Assembly (NCBI GenBank): GCA_003725745.1
Contig: RHDP01000001.1
Location: forward strand, 4,968,501-5,032,500
From: Streptomyces sp. I6
GTDB taxonomy: Bacteria > Actinomycetota > Actinomycetes > Streptomycetales > Streptomycetaceae
Length of the DNA: 64,000 bases
Reading direction: 5' to 3'
In this document: in pieces, positions 1-12,365 of the stretch
Layout of the letters: every line of letters starts with the position of its first letter
Position numbering within the stretch: position 1 is the stretch's first letter
The notes under the pieces: model-generated
Database searches by the model: none
The model's input: the letters and a program-made list of their open reading frames with translations, nothing else
What the model was told of the DNA's origin: nothing
Made by a program: the position numbers and the translations under genes

Positions 1-2
1 CC

Positions 3-152
3 AACGCGATCAACGACCGCCCCGTCGTGATCGACTTCATCGTCCACGAGGACGCCATGGTGTGGCCGATGGTCGCCGCCGGCACCTCCAACGACGAGGT
101 CATGGCCGCGCGCGGGGTCCGCCCCGACTTCGGCGACAACGAAGACGACTGA
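3..152 (+). CDS. ilvB: Acetolactate synthase large subunit, C-terminal end (partial)
   Basis: Only the last 49 residues are present; the gene begins before the window. The readable end ([20 protein letters not shown], then an acidic tail ending in DNEDD) matches the C-terminus of actinobacterial acetolactate synthase catalytic subunits. These are ThDP/FAD enzymes that condense pyruvate with pyruvate or 2-ketobutyrate in valine, leucine and isoleucine synthesis. The gene stops 23 bases before ilvN, and ilvC follows, giving the usual ilvBNC arrangement. Identity rests on the tail plus this context. Confidence 0.9.
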   Translation, partial: NAINDRPVVIDFIVHEDAMVWPMVAAGTSNDEVMAARGVRPDFGDNEDD

Positions 153-175
153 GCGAAGAGAGAGACACGACGACC

Positions 176-1811
<1,636 letters not shown>

Positions 1812-1817
1812 GCGCCC

Positions 1818-1853
1818 CGGTACGGCGGGCCCCTCGAGGGGCCCGCCGTACCG
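1818..1853 (+). terminator. Perfect 36-base palindromic terminator after ilvC
   Basis: A perfect 36-base palindrome centred on CCTCGAGG starts seven bases after the ilvC stop codon. It has no T-run, as is usual in Streptomyces. It should end the ilvBNC transcript. Confidence 0.8.
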
Positions 1854-1917
1854 CGTCCCGGGACTGCGCGACGGTCGCGAGCGCTCGGGGACCCCGCGCC
1901 GCATCCCGGGACCGCCG

Positions 1918-1934
1918 TTGGACAGCAAGTCCAA
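1918..1934. promoter_or_regulatory. Inverted repeat upstream of serA, possible operator
   Basis: TTGGAC-agcaa-GTCCAA is a 6-base inverted repeat with a 5-base spacer, about 175 bases before the serA start, in a 255-base stretch between the ilvC terminator and serA that otherwise shows nothing clear. No regulator can be assigned from sequence alone; it may be chance. Confidence 0.3.
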
Positions 1935-2108
1935 CCCGGACGGGTGATCCTTCCGTCAAGGCGGAAAAGACCCCCGCCACCCCACTAGAGTGGTCAGCAC
2001 ATACGCGTCAGGTCAGGCCCACAGCGTCGTGCGTCTTCCACGCGGCTAGCCCCTTCACCGCCAGCGGCCGTCGGGACGGCCGTCCGCATTGGACCAGTGA
2101 GGACTCAC

Positions 2109-3710
2109 GTGAGCACTGCGCCCCGTAAACCCGTTGTACTCATCGCCGAAGAGCTGTCGCCCGCCACCGTGGACGCGCTCGGTCCGGACTTCGAGATCCG
2201 GCACTGCAACGGCGCGGACCGCGCCGAGCTGATCCCCGCCGTCGCCGATGTCGACGCCGTCCTCGTGCGGTCCGCGACCAAGATCGACGCTGAGGCCGTC
2301 GCCGCCGCCAGGAAGCTCAGGGTGGTCGCCCGCGCCGGTGTCGGACTGGACAACGTCGACGTCTCCGCGGCCACCAAGGCCGGCGTCATGGTGGTGAACG
2401 CGCCGACGTCCAACATCGTGACCGCCGCCGAACTCGCCTGCGGTCTGATCGTCGCCACCGCGCGCAACATCCCGCAGGCCAACACCGCGCTGAAGAACGG
2501 CGAGTGGAAGCGCTCGAAGTACACCGGCGTGGAGCTGAGCGAGAAGACCCTCGGAGTCGTCGGCCTCGGCCGCATCGGCGTACTGGTGGCCCAGCGGATG
2601 TCCGCCTTCGGGATGCGGATCGTCGCCTTCGACCCCTATGTGCAGCCCGCACGCGCCGCGCAGATGGGCGTCAAGCTGCTCTCGCTGGATGAACTGCTCG
2701 AGGTCTCGGACTTCATCACCGTCCACCTGCCCAAGACCCCCGAGACCATCGGGCTCATCGGCGACGAGGCGCTGCACCGGGTGAAGCCGACCGTCCGCAT
2801 CGTCAACGCAGCGCGCGGCGGAATCGTCGACGAGGAGGCGCTGGCCAGCGCGCTCAAGGAGGGCCGGGTCGCGGGCGCGGGCCTGGACGTGTACGCGAAG
2901 GAGCCGTGCACGGACTCCCCGCTGTTCCAGTTCGACCAGGTCGTCTGCACCCCGCACCTCGGCGCGTCCACGGACGAGGCCCAGGAGAAGGCCGGTATCG
3001 CGGTCGCCAAGTCCGTCCGCCTCGCGCTCGCCGGGGAGCTGGTGCCGGACGCGGTCAACGTCCAGGGCGGGGTCATCGCCGAGGACGTCCGCCCCGGTCT
3101 GCCGCTCGCCGAGAAGCTCGGCCGGATCTTCACCGCGCTGGCGGGCGAGGTCGCGGTCCGGCTCGACGTCGAGGTGTACGGCGAGATCACCCAGCACGAT
3201 GTGAAGGTGCTCGAACTCTCGGCGCTGAAGGGCGTGTTCGAGGACGTCATCGACGAGACCGTGTCGTATGTGAACGCCCCGCTGTTCGCGCAGGAGCGCG
3301 GCGTCGAGGTCCGTCTGACCACCAGCTCGGACTCCCCGGACCACCGCAACGTGGTGACGGTGCGCGGCACGCTCGCGGGCGGCGAGGAGGTCGCCGTCTC
3401 CGGCACCCTGGCCGGACCCAAGCACCTGCAGAAGATCGTGGCCATCGGCGACTACGACATCGACCTGGCGCTGGCGGACCACATGGTCGTCGCGCGCTAC
3501 GAGGACCGTCCGGGCGTGGTCGGCACCGTCGGCCGCATCCTCGGTGAGGCCGGGCTCAACATCGCCGGCATGCAGGTCTCGCGTCAGGAGGAGGGCGGTG
3601 AGGCGCTGGTCGTGCTCACCGTCGACGACACCGTGCCGCCGAACGTGCTCAACGAGATCGCCGAGGAGATCGGCGCCACGTCGGCCCGTTCGGTGAACCT
3701 CGACACCTGA
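2109..3710 (+). CDS. serA: D-3-phosphoglycerate dehydrogenase
   Basis: First committed step of serine synthesis, oxidising 3-phosphoglycerate with NAD. 533 residues, the long form found in mycobacteria and streptomycetes. Substrate-domain start KPVVLIAEELSPATVDALG; NAD-binding glycine motif VVGLGRIG near residue 155; catalytic NAARGGIVDEEAL and the active-site histidine in CTPHLGASTDEAQ; an intervening domain (about 320-450); and a C-terminal ACT domain (ARYEDRPGVVGTVGRIL) that mediates serine inhibition. GTG at 2109 fits the family N-terminus and has GAGGACT upstream. It is transcribed alone between two strong hairpins. Confidence 0.97.
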   Translation: MSTAPRKPVVLIAEELSPATVDALGPDFEIRHCNGADRAELIPAVADVDAVLVRSATKIDAEAVAAARKLRVVARAGVGLDNVDVSAATKAGVMVVNAPTSNIVTAAELACGLIVATARNIPQANTALKNGEWKRSKYTGVELSEKTLGVVGLGRIGVLVAQRMSAFGMRIVAFDPYVQPARAAQMGVKLLSLDELLEVSDFITVHLPKTPETIGLIGDEALHRVKPTVRIVNAARGGIVDEEALASALKEGRVAGAGLDVYAKEPCTDSPLFQFDQVVCTPHLGASTDEAQEKAGIAVAKSVRLALAGELVPDAVNVQGGVIAEDVRPGLPLAEKLGRIFTALAGEVAVRLDVEVYGEITQHDVKVLELSALKGVFEDVIDETVSYVNAPLFAQERGVEVRLTTSSDSPDHRNVVTVRGTLAGGEEVAVSGTLAGPKHLQKIVAIGDYDIDLALADHMVVARYEDRPGVVGTVGRILGEAGLNIAGMQVSRQEEGGEALVVLTVDDTVPPNVLNEIAEEIGATSARSVNLDT

Positions 3711-3732
3711 GGCCCGGCTCCCCGCGCTTCGC

Positions 3733-3781
3733 GCACCCGCCCCCGCACGCCCGTCCCGCTCGGGTGTGCGGGGGCGGGTGC
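3733..3781 (+). terminator. Terminator after serA
   Basis: A 16-base perfect stem (3733-3748 with 3766-3781) and a 17-base loop, 23 bases beyond the serA stop codon. It is nearly pure G/C and lacks a U-tract. Confidence 0.8.
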
Positions 3782-3886
3782 TTCCGTTCGCCTCGAGACG
3801 GAGGCGGATCATCCGGTACGCCGGCGACTTCCCGGTGCCGCGAAGGCGAGCGCGAGGACGCCTGCCCGACGCCGGTAACAGGCGAT

Positions 3887-3930
3887 CGCACCGCACAGCG
3901 CCGCACCGCACAGCGCCGCACCGCGCCGCG
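3887..3930. repeat. Short tandem repeat, 15-base unit
   Basis: The unit CGCACCGCACAGCGC occurs at 3887-3901 and 3902-3916, followed by a partial third copy. It lies in the 418-base gap 3711-4128 between serA and the convergent PucR-type gene. Apart from the serA terminator and this repeat, nothing gene-like was seen in that gap. Confidence 0.7.
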
Positions 3931-4128
3931 CTCCGCACGAAGGAAGGGAGACCGGAGGTCATGCCGCTCCTGGAGGCGGATCCGTACGGGCGACCCCCGG
4001 AAGTACTCCCACCGCCCTCGCGCCACCGGGACCCGCCCTGGCCCGGACCGGTCACCCCGGGAACGGGATCGGGACGACGAGTCGCTGCTCCTCGCGTCCT
4101 TCGCTGATCCTCGAGTCCTCGGACCGGG

Positions 4129-5473
4129 TCACAGCCGGGCGGTTTTCAGCGCCATGTGCAGCAGCAGCCGGTCCTCGCCGTCGTCCAGATCGAGTCCGGT
4201 GAGCCGCTCCACCCGGGACAGCCGGTAGTAGAGGGTCTGGCGGTGGATGCCCAGGGCGGTGGCCGCACGGCCCGCCTGGCCGGCGCAGTCCAGGAACACC
4301 TCGGCGGTCCGGGCGAGTTCGGCGTGCGCCGGTGCGAGCAGGGCCGCGGCCGCGGGGTCCGGGGACAGACCGGGAGGGAGCCCGGTCAGCAGCCGGTACG
4401 GGCCGATCGAGGCCCAGTCGGCGACCGGGCCGCGCCGGGGCTCGGCGAGGACGGCCCGCGCGGCCGAAGCGGCCTCCCGCCAGGAGGCGTCGAGGTCGGC
4501 CGTACCCCGGCGGGGGAGGGCGATGCCCGCGGCACCGGGTCCGGCGGCCTCCGCGAGCCGGCCGGCCGCACCGAGAGCGGGTGCGAGCACGTCGGCGGCG
4601 CGCAGTCGCACCAGCACGGCGAGGGCGCGCCCGTCCGCGCGCCCGTCCGCGTGTCCGTCGCCGGCCGTGTCCACGACGGTACGGGGGCCCTCGTCCGGGC
4701 CCCGCCCGCCGCGAGCGCCCTTCCCGGTCCGTCCCGGCGAGGCCGCGGCGCCCAGGCCCGGGTCGCCGGGGCCGGAAGGAGCCGCTCCGGTGGACGCACG
4801 GAGCCCGGGAACCGCGGACGGGCGCTGCGCGGCGGGACCCCGCGGCCCCTGCCAGGGCACCGTGCACAGCGCCGACGCCCCGGCGACGGCGCGGACCGAC
4901 GGGGCCTCGCCGGAGGGCCAGGGGCCACGCACACCACGGTGTGGAGCCCCTCCGCGGCCGGGCCGAGCGCCGTGCGGAGGGCCGCCAGGGCCATGTCGTA
5001 CTGCCAGCCGCGCTCGGCGGTGAGCACGGCGCGGAACTCCCGGGACAGATCCGCGCCCGCCCGTTCCTCGTCGGCGAGCAGGGCCCCGATCCGGTCGGTC
5101 ACGTCCATGGCCGAAGCCAGCTGCGCGGCCGTCGGCCCGGGCCGGGAGTCGAGCAGCCACACATAGCCGAGGACGACCCCGCGATGGCGGACGGGCAGGC
5201 AGATCCGGCCACGGAGGACGCCGGCCTCGGGGCCGCGGGGATCCGCACCGGGCCGGCCGCCCGGGTGATGCCGAAGCCCTCGAACCAGGACCGCACCGCG
5301 GTGGTGGACTTCCTGGTGAGGATCGAACGGGTGCGGACGGGGTCCATGGCGCTGTCGTCGTCGCTGTCGTGCGCGCCGAAGGCGATCAGTTCGAAGTCCC
5401 GGTTCTCCAGCGTCGCCGGGACGCCCAGCAGGCCCGATATCTCGTCCACCAGTTCCTGGTAATCGCCCTTCAC
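4129..5473 (-). CDS. PucR/CdaR-family transcriptional regulator of proline catabolism (frame broken twice)
   Basis: The C-terminus is a clear PucR-type helix-turn-helix: [20 protein letters not shown], then [20 protein letters not shown]. The N-terminal part ([20 protein letters not shown] and onward) resembles the sensory half of these regulators. The GTG at 5473 has GGGAG eight bases upstream. Two frame changes occur, at the G runs 5229-5232 and 4921-4924 (C runs on the coding strand); adding one base at each restores one protein of about 448 residues. The gene is divergent from proline dehydrogenase across a 30-base palindrome, so it probably regulates the two proline genes. Effector and sign of control are inferred, not seen. 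Confidence 0.82.
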
Positions 5474-5498
5474 CCGGTCATTCTCCCACCGGGCGCCA

Positions 5499-5528
5499 CA
5501 CCTCTTCAGACACATGTCTGAAGAGGTG
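5499..5528. promoter_or_regulatory. Large palindrome between pucR-type gene and proline dehydrogenase
   Basis: A 14-base perfect inverted repeat (CACCTCTTCAGACA and its complement) with a 2-base centre. It ends 26 bases before the start of the minus-strand regulator and lies about 130 bases before the proline dehydrogenase. It is a good candidate operator for the PucR-type protein acting on both promoters. Confidence 0.65.
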
Positions 5529-5657
5529 CGGCTGGACGCGTGACAGCTGTCGATGGCCCGGCGCCGGAGCGATATTTAGGTTTCACGGTGGTTATCCGTG
5601 CCGTACACCGAGCGGTCGGTTTCCGGCCCCCGCTACCCGTGTTCCGTGGAGGTGCCC

Positions 5658-6584
5658 GTGCTGGGTCCCCTGATCCTCGCCGCGTCGCGCAGCGACAGGA
5701 TGCGCCGTCTGGTCTCGGCCGCCCCGATGACGAAGCCGGTCGTCGACCGCTTCATCCCCGGGGAGACGGTCGACCAGGTCATTCCGATCGTGGCCGGGCT
5801 CACGGAGAGGGGGCTGGAGGTCACCCTGGACGTGGTGGGCGAGGACATCACCACCCGTGAGCAGGCCACCGCGGCACGCGACGCGTATCTGCGGCTGATC
5901 GAGCAGCTCGAGCCCCTGGCCCTGGGCGCCCGGGCCGAGATGTCGGTCAAGCTGTCGATGTTCGGCCAGTCCCTGGAGGGCGGCCACGAGCTTGCGCTGG
6001 AGAACGTCCGCCCGGTCGTCGAGGCCGCCGCCGCGATCGGCACCACGGTCACCCTGGACGCCGAGGACCACACCACCCTGGACTCGATGTTCGCCGTCCA
6101 CGAGGAGCTCCGGAAGGACTTCCCGGGGACCGGATGCGTGATCCAGTCCTATCTGTTCCGCACCGAGGAGGACGCCCGCCGGCTCGCCGCCGACGGCAGC
6201 CGCGTCCGTCTGGTGAAGGGCGCCTACAAGGAGCCGGCCTCCGTCGCCCACCAGGACAGGGCCGAGATCGACAAGGCGTACGTCCGCATCCTGCGGACCC
6301 TGATGGAGGGCGCGGGCTACCCGATGATCGGGTCCCACGACCCGCGGCTGATCTCTGTCAGCCAGGAGCTCGCGCGCCGTGCCGGGCGCAAACTGGATGA
6401 GTACGAGTTCCAGATGCTGTACGGGATCCGGAGCGACGAGCACCTGCGGCTGGCGGCCCAGGGCCACCGGATGCGGGTGTACACGGCGTACGGGACCGAC
6501 TGGTACGGCTACTTCATGCGCCGTCTCGCCGAGAAGCCGGCCAACCTGTTGTTCTTCGTCCGCTCGATGATCACCAAGAACTGA
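5658..6584 (+). CDS. Proline dehydrogenase (monofunctional)
   Basis: FAD-dependent oxidation of L-proline to pyrroline-5-carboxylate, the first step of proline catabolism, probably membrane-associated. 308 residues, typical of the short monofunctional enzyme. TIM-barrel motifs are visible: LDAEDHTTLDSM, VRLVKGAYKEP, GSHDPRLI and the C-terminal EFQMLYGIRSDEHLRL with YGTDWYGYFMRRLAEKPAN, which contribute to FAD and proline binding. The GTG at 5658 is preceded by GGAGG five bases upstream; the longer frame from 5598 lacks such a site. The P5C dehydrogenase gene follows in the same direction after 269 bases. Confidence 0.95.
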   Translation: MLGPLILAASRSDRMRRLVSAAPMTKPVVDRFIPGETVDQVIPIVAGLTERGLEVTLDVVGEDITTREQATAARDAYLRLIEQLEPLALGARAEMSVKLSMFGQSLEGGHELALENVRPVVEAAAAIGTTVTLDAEDHTTLDSMFAVHEELRKDFPGTGCVIQSYLFRTEEDARRLAADGSRVRLVKGAYKEPASVAHQDRAEIDKAYVRILRTLMEGAGYPMIGSHDPRLISVSQELARRAGRKLDEYEFQMLYGIRSDEHLRLAAQGHRMRVYTAYGTDWYGYFMRRLAEKPANLLFFVRSMITKN

Positions 6585-6853
6585 TGGGGAGGGATCGGCG
6601 ACGGTCATCACCCGGACCCATGCCGGACGGCGACACCCGCCGCCCTCCGGCCCCACCGGGCCGGACCCGGTTCCGCGCACGGTGCCCCAGGGGCCGCGGG
6701 ACCCGTGACTCCGCCCCGAGTCGCTTCCCGCCCACCCGCCGCGGCGGGTGCGTGGCGGTCGAGCCCTGACCGCGACGCACCCCGTGCCACCGCTTCAGCT
6801 CCTCCCGGCTGGAGTCAGCCACCCACTTGGAAATTCACTCGGAAGAGGTAGCC

Positions 6854-8485
<1,632 letters not shown>

Positions 8486-8490
8486 CACCC

Positions 8491-8514
8491 GGGCCGGGCC
8501 GGACGGCCCGGCCC
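8491..8514 (+). terminator. Terminator after P5C dehydrogenase
   Basis: An 11-base perfect stem (8491-8501 with 8504-8514) around a two-base centre, starting five bases past the stop codon. Confidence 0.75.
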
Positions 8515-8630
8515 CGTGAGCACCGCCCCCGCCGGTTCTCCCCTTACCGGCCGGGGGCGCCGCACGTCCCGCGCCCGGCCGGGCGCGGGCATAGGCTGCT
8601 GGGGAGGGGGCCCGCGCGAGGAGGCACGCC

Positions 8631-8870
8631 ATGCCCGGTTCCACCACACTCGGCCCCGGCCACGGAGCCGACGCCATCGAGCATTCCGACGCTCAGCGGC
8701 TCGCTTCCGTCATGAAGGAGCTCCACCGGCTCCTGGTGGCGGCGGGGCCGGACAGAATCACGGATCCGCAGGTCGCCGAGCTGTGCGGCGGCGAGGCGCA
8801 CCGCCGCGAGGATTTCACCGACTGGGTGGACCGGGTCGCGCACCAGCTGGAGAAGGCCGTCTCGCGCTAG
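8631..8870 (+). CDS. Small conserved-looking protein of unknown function
   Basis: 79 residues, acidic and helical, with no recognised domain: an N-terminal disordered stretch, then DAQRLASVMKELHRLLVAAG and an amphipathic C-terminal helix (FTDWVDRVAHQLEKAV). Reality is supported by AGGAGG eight bases before the ATG, third-position G/C bias and a normal stop. It lies alone downstream of the proline genes and upstream of a 550-base gap. I do not recognise the family. Confidence 0.75.
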   Translation: MPGSTTLGPGHGADAIEHSDAQRLASVMKELHRLLVAAGPDRITDPQVAELCGGEAHRREDFTDWVDRVAHQLEKAVSR

Positions 8871-9424
8871 TCGTTCCGCCCCGCGAGGGCGTGGACGGTG
8901 AGCCGGGTCCGGCCGCCGGGTCGGGTACGGGCGGGCCTTCCGGGGCCGGTCCGGGTTCGGCGTCCACACCGGTGCGAAGGCCCCGCGCCGGACGACCGGG
9001 GTCCGCCCGGCCCGCCGCGGCCCCGGGCGCATCGGTGCACCCGCTGGGCCGGCCCCTTCACCGCCCGTCGTGTTCCCGTCGCGGACCGGCGGAACCGGTG
9101 GACCTGCGGAACCGTGGACGGGCCGAGGGAACCGGCCGACGGCTCGACCGACGGACCGGCCGGCCCGGCTCGCGCTCCCGGCTCGCGCTCCCGGCCCGTG
9201 TGCCCGGCCTGGGGCGGGCCTGGGGCGGGCCGGGGCCGGCCGGCACCGTTCCCGCGGCCTGGTGGTTCCCGGGGCGACGTGGTTCCCGCGGCCGAGCGGT
9301 TCCCCGGCGGCACGGGGCCACCTCGGCGGAGGCACGGCCAACTCGCCCCAGGGGTGGCGTATTAGCGACGCCGTGACGGCCTTCGGCAAGGGCGGGAGCG
9401 CCCGTGCCTGAGAGAGTTGCCCGC
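8871..9424. other. 554-base gap, low-complexity G/C sequence
   Basis: No convincing gene. The stretch is very G/C-rich with short imperfect direct repeats, for example GGCTCGCGCTCCC twice near 9167-9192, CCTGGGGCGGG twice near 9208-9229, and several GGTTCCC units between 9260 and 9302. Frames here are open on both strands, but they have no ribosome site and their compositions are biased toward P, R and G. Confidence 0.6.
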
Positions 9425-9982
9425 ATGACGGACAACACGACCGGGTCGCTGCGCACGGCCCACACCTACCAGCTGTCCGAAGCCGCCCTCGGCGAGATCC
9501 GCGCACTGCTCGACGCAGCCTTCGACGGCGACTTCGACGACGGCGACTGGTCCCACGGGCTCGGCGGCATCCACGCCTTCATCCGCGACCGGGACGGCCT
9601 GGCCGCCCACGGCAGCGTGATCATGCGCCGGGTGGTGCACGGCGAACGCTCCTACCGCGTCGGCTACCTCGAGGCGGTGGCCGTCCGGGCCGACCGCCGG
9701 CGGCAAGGGCTGGGTGGGCGGGTGACGGGCGCTCTGGAGAGGGTGATCGACGGCGCGTACGAGCTGGGGGCCCTCTCGGCGTCCGACGACGGTGCGGAGC
9801 TGTACCGCTCCCGCGGCTGGCGGTCGTGGCGCGGCAGGGTCGAGGTCCTCAGCCCCGGCGGCGTCGTCCCCCTGCCGGGCGAGGAGGACTCCACCTTCCT
9901 CCGGCAGCCGCCGGGGCGGTCCCTTCCGGACCCCTCGGCGGGCTCCCTGCTCTTCGACTGGCGCGACGGCGACGTGCTCTGA
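9425..9982 (+). CDS. AAC(2')-like aminoglycoside 2'-N-acetyltransferase (GNAT)
   Basis: 185 residues, close to the mycobacterial AAC(2')-I enzymes. The match is specific: a lead segment LLDAAFDGDFDDGDWSHGLG followed by GGIHAFI; the acetyl-CoA motif VGYLEAVAVRADRRRQGLGG; LGALSASDDGAELYRSRGWR; and the C-terminal FDWRDGDVL, which mirrors the CDWRAGDVW end of the mycobacterial proteins. These enzymes acetylate the 2'-amino group of gentamicin- or tobramycin-type drugs, though the natural role in actinomycetes is uncertain. The ATG at 9425 fits the family; the in-frame ATG-less extension to 9404 does not. A direct repeat of GACGGCGACGTGCTC (9965-9979 and 9981-9995) straddles the stop codon. Confidence 0.85.
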   Translation: MTDNTTGSLRTAHTYQLSEAALGEIRALLDAAFDGDFDDGDWSHGLGGIHAFIRDRDGLAAHGSVIMRRVVHGERSYRVGYLEAVAVRADRRRQGLGGRVTGALERVIDGAYELGALSASDDGAELYRSRGWRSWRGRVEVLSPGGVVPLPGEEDSTFLRQPPGRSLPDPSAGSLLFDWRDGDVL

Positions 9983-10435
9983 CGGCGACGTGCTCCGGCG
10001 GCGACCGTGCCCGCGAGGGCAGCGCGGTGCGTCCGGGCCGGGTGAGGCGGGAGGCCGGCCGGAGTCCGGTCGTCCTGCGACCCGCGCGACCCGCACGGCC
10101 CGTCTCGGTCCCGCGGTGAAGCCGCAGCACCCCGTCAGCCGTCGGACGGGCCCGCCCTGCTGAGTCCTCGTCGGACGCGTGCGGAGGACGCCCGGACCAC
10201 CATGGCGCACCGCTCCGACCAGCGATTCTTCAAGATCGCGTCTCAGATTGTAGGAAGTCCGACTAATTGTGGAGACAGCCGGGCCACGGTCCCTTAGCTT
10301 TGTAGGAGCCGAACGTCTCGCTCGATCCAGCGAATGGCGGCCCGAGCCGGAGCCCCGAGGCAGGCAACCCCTGCGGCCCGCTCCCCGCCCCTTCCGGCGC
10401 CTTCGATCGTTCCCGATCTCAAGGAGTCGACGACC
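9983..10435. other. 453-base gap holding the promoter of a small gene
   Basis: The first 200 bases show nothing clear. From about 10225 to 10315 there is an A/T-richer pocket (CAGATTGTAGGAAGTCCGAC and on through CTAATTGTGG), unusual for this sequence. It probably carries the promoter of the small gene starting at 10436. I could not fix a -35/-10 pair. Confidence 0.4.
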
Positions 10436-10582
10436 ATGCCCGAGCAGACCCTTCTCCGTCGCCGCGTCCGCCACGCGCCCCGCATCAGCGAGACCGACCG
10501 CAGGAGCACCGCCGCGAACGCCGCCGCGGCCCTGCAGCGCGCCCTGGACCGCAGGGACAACGGCGGCGAGACCGGCCACTGA
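10436..10582 (+). CDS. Small basic protein, 48 residues, unknown function
   Basis: Starts MPEQTLLRRRVRHAPRISET and continues with an alanine-rich probable helix (STAANAAAALQRALDRRD). AAGGAG lies ten bases before the ATG. The N-terminal half is strongly basic, so nucleic-acid contact is possible but unproven. It lies alone between an A/T-rich promoter-like pocket and a strong hairpin (10814-10854). No family recognised. Confidence 0.65.
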   Translation: MPEQTLLRRRVRHAPRISETDRRSTAANAAAALQRALDRRDNGGETGH

Positions 10583-11030
10583 CCGGCCACTGACCGGCGG
10601 CACCGGCCGGTGGCGCCCGGGGGTCACCGGCCGGTCCCGCCGGCCCCGCGTCCGGCCGCGCAGCCCGGCGGCGAAGTATCCGTCGTGCTCGCGGTCGTTG
10701 ACGCCCGCCCTCGCCCTCCGGTCTCCCGCTCCGCCCTTCCGGCCGTCCTTCCGCGTGGCTGCGCTCCGGTCGGCCGTCCCCCGTCGGCGGTGCGCTCCGT
10801 CTGCCGCGGGTGCCGCACGGGTTCGCCGGACCGGAGAGCCGGCGAACCCGTGCGTACGCCGACTCGACGCGCCGGGGCGGCATCCGGGGGCGGGGTGCCG
10901 GGTGGCGCGGATGCCGAACTGCCGTGAGAGGCGGGAGCCGGTGCGCGGCTGAAGCGGGCACGGACGGCGGGGCACGTCCGCATGGTGGACGTCGAGTGTC
11001 ATCCGATGGGACGCGGAGTACGGTGCGGTT
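10583..11030. other. 448-base leader region before leuB
   Basis: No gene was seen. The region contains a 16-base perfect hairpin (10814-10854) about 175 bases before the leuB start. Open frames here are compositional and lack ribosome sites. Confidence 0.5.
10814..10854 (+). terminator. Strong hairpin between the small gene and leuB
   Basis: A 16-base perfect stem (10814-10829 with 10839-10854) and a 9-base loop. It has no U-tract. It may end the small upstream transcript; being 230 bases from that gene, it could instead lie in the leuB leader. Confidence 0.55.
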
Positions 11031-12104
11031 ATGTCTCGCAGCCTCAATCTCGCAGTGATCCCCGGCGACGGCATCGGCCAGGAGGTCGTGGCCCAGGGCC
11101 TCAAGGTCCTCTCGGCCGTGCTTCCTCAGGATGTGAAGCTGGAGACCCGGGAGTACGACCTCGGTGCCAAGCGCTGGCACCGCACCGGCGAGACCCTCCC
11201 GGAGGCGGAACTCGGCTCCCTCAGGGACCACGACGCGATCCTCCTCGGAGCGATCGGCGACCCGTCCGTGCCGGCCGGTGTCCTGGAGCGAGGGCTGCTG
11301 CTCAAGCTGCGGTTCGCCTTCGACCACTACGTCAACCTGCGTCCCTCGAAGCTCTTTCCGAACACCGCTACCCCGCTGGCCGGCCGCCCCGAGATCGACT
11401 TCGTGGTCGTCCGCGAGGGCACCGAGGGCCCGTACACCGGCAACGGCGGTTCCCTGCGCACCGGTACGCCCGCGGAGGTCGCCACCGAGGTGAGCGTCAA
11501 CACGGCGTACGGCGTCGAGCGGGTCGTCAGGGACGCGTTCGCGCGCGCCGACGCCCGCCCCCGCAAGAAGCTGACGCTGGTTCACAAGAACAACGTCCTC
11601 GTCCACGCGGGCCACATGTGGAAGAAAATCTTCGACGAGGTCGCCGAGGAGTACCCCGCGGTCACCACCGACTATCTGCACGTCGACGCCGCGACGATCT
11701 TCTTCGTCACCCAGCCCGAGCGCTTCGACGTCATCGTCACCGACAACCTCTTCGGTGACATCCTCACGGATCTGGCCGCGGCCGTGACCGGCGGCATCGG
11801 CCTGGCCGCCTCCGGGAACATCAACCCGACGGGTGAGTTCCCGTCGATGTTCGAGCCCGTCCACGGCTCCGCTCCCGACATCGCCGGCACCGGCAAGGCA
11901 GACCCCACTGCCACGGTGCTGTCCGTCGCCCTCCTGCTGCGCCACCTCGGTCACGAGGCCGAGGCCGCCCGAGTCGAGGACGCCGTCGCCGCCGATCTGG
12001 CGGACCGGGGGCAGTCCCGTCCCGGCCCGGAGGGGTCGGCGGGAGGCCGCCCGCGGACCACCGACGAGATCGGCGACGCGATCGCGGCGCGAGTAGCGGG
12101 CTGA
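11031..12104 (+). CDS. leuB: 3-isopropylmalate dehydrogenase
   Basis: NAD-dependent oxidative decarboxylation of 3-isopropylmalate in leucine synthesis. 357 residues, somewhat longer than the compact actinobacterial type because of a loop near the C-terminus (about 325-345, [15 protein letters not shown]). Motifs: [15 protein letters not shown] at the N-terminus, substrate and metal residues in [37 protein letters not shown], and the nucleotide-binding [21 protein letters not shown] at 11031 matches the family start. ilvE lies 260 bases downstream behind a terminator, so the two are probably separate transcripts. Confidence 0.97.
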   Translation: MSRSLNLAVIPGDGIGQEVVAQGLKVLSAVLPQDVKLETREYDLGAKRWHRTGETLPEAELGSLRDHDAILLGAIGDPSVPAGVLERGLLLKLRFAFDHYVNLRPSKLFPNTATPLAGRPEIDFVVVREGTEGPYTGNGGSLRTGTPAEVATEVSVNTAYGVERVVRDAFARADARPRKKLTLVHKNNVLVHAGHMWKKIFDEVAEEYPAVTTDYLHVDAATIFFVTQPERFDVIVTDNLFGDILTDLAAAVTGGIGLAASGNINPTGEFPSMFEPVHGSAPDIAGTGKADPTATVLSVALLLRHLGHEAEAARVEDAVAADLADRGQSRPGPEGSAGGRPRTTDEIGDAIAARVAG

Positions 12105-12128
12105 CCCGTCGGATCCCGAAACCTCGGA

Positions 12129-12166
12129 GCCGCCGGGTCGCACACGCACCCGGCGGCTTCTCCTCT
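12129..12166 (+). terminator. Terminator after leuB with pyrimidine tract
   Basis: A 10-base stem (12129-12138 with 12148-12157) and a 9-base loop, followed by TTCTCCTCT, 24 bases past the stop codon. It is one of the better intrinsic terminators in the window. Confidence 0.8.
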
Positions 12167-12365
12167 GCGGCCTCCGGGTGCCACCATCGACCCATGGGCC
12201 GCAGCCCACGCTGTTCCGTTCCCGCCCCCACGCACTGCGATAATCGAACGTGGGGCCGCATCATGCGGGGAAGCTCGGACGTCCTGGTACCGATGTACAC
12301 GGGGCGAGCAGACGTACAGACGTGAGCGCGGTCCGTCACAAACACACGGTGAAGGACACGCAGAC

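Noticed and set aside
1812-2108. T-box, SAM or serine/glycine riboswitch upstream of serA
   Set aside because: No conserved T-box bulge or known riboswitch core is visible; only a terminator and a short inverted repeat are seen.
2055-4055. 666-codon open frame on the minus strand opposite serA
   Set aside because: It is antisense to a clear serA. Its composition (Arg, Gly, Asp, Val) is the usual shadow of G/C-rich third positions, and it has no homology signs or ribosome site.
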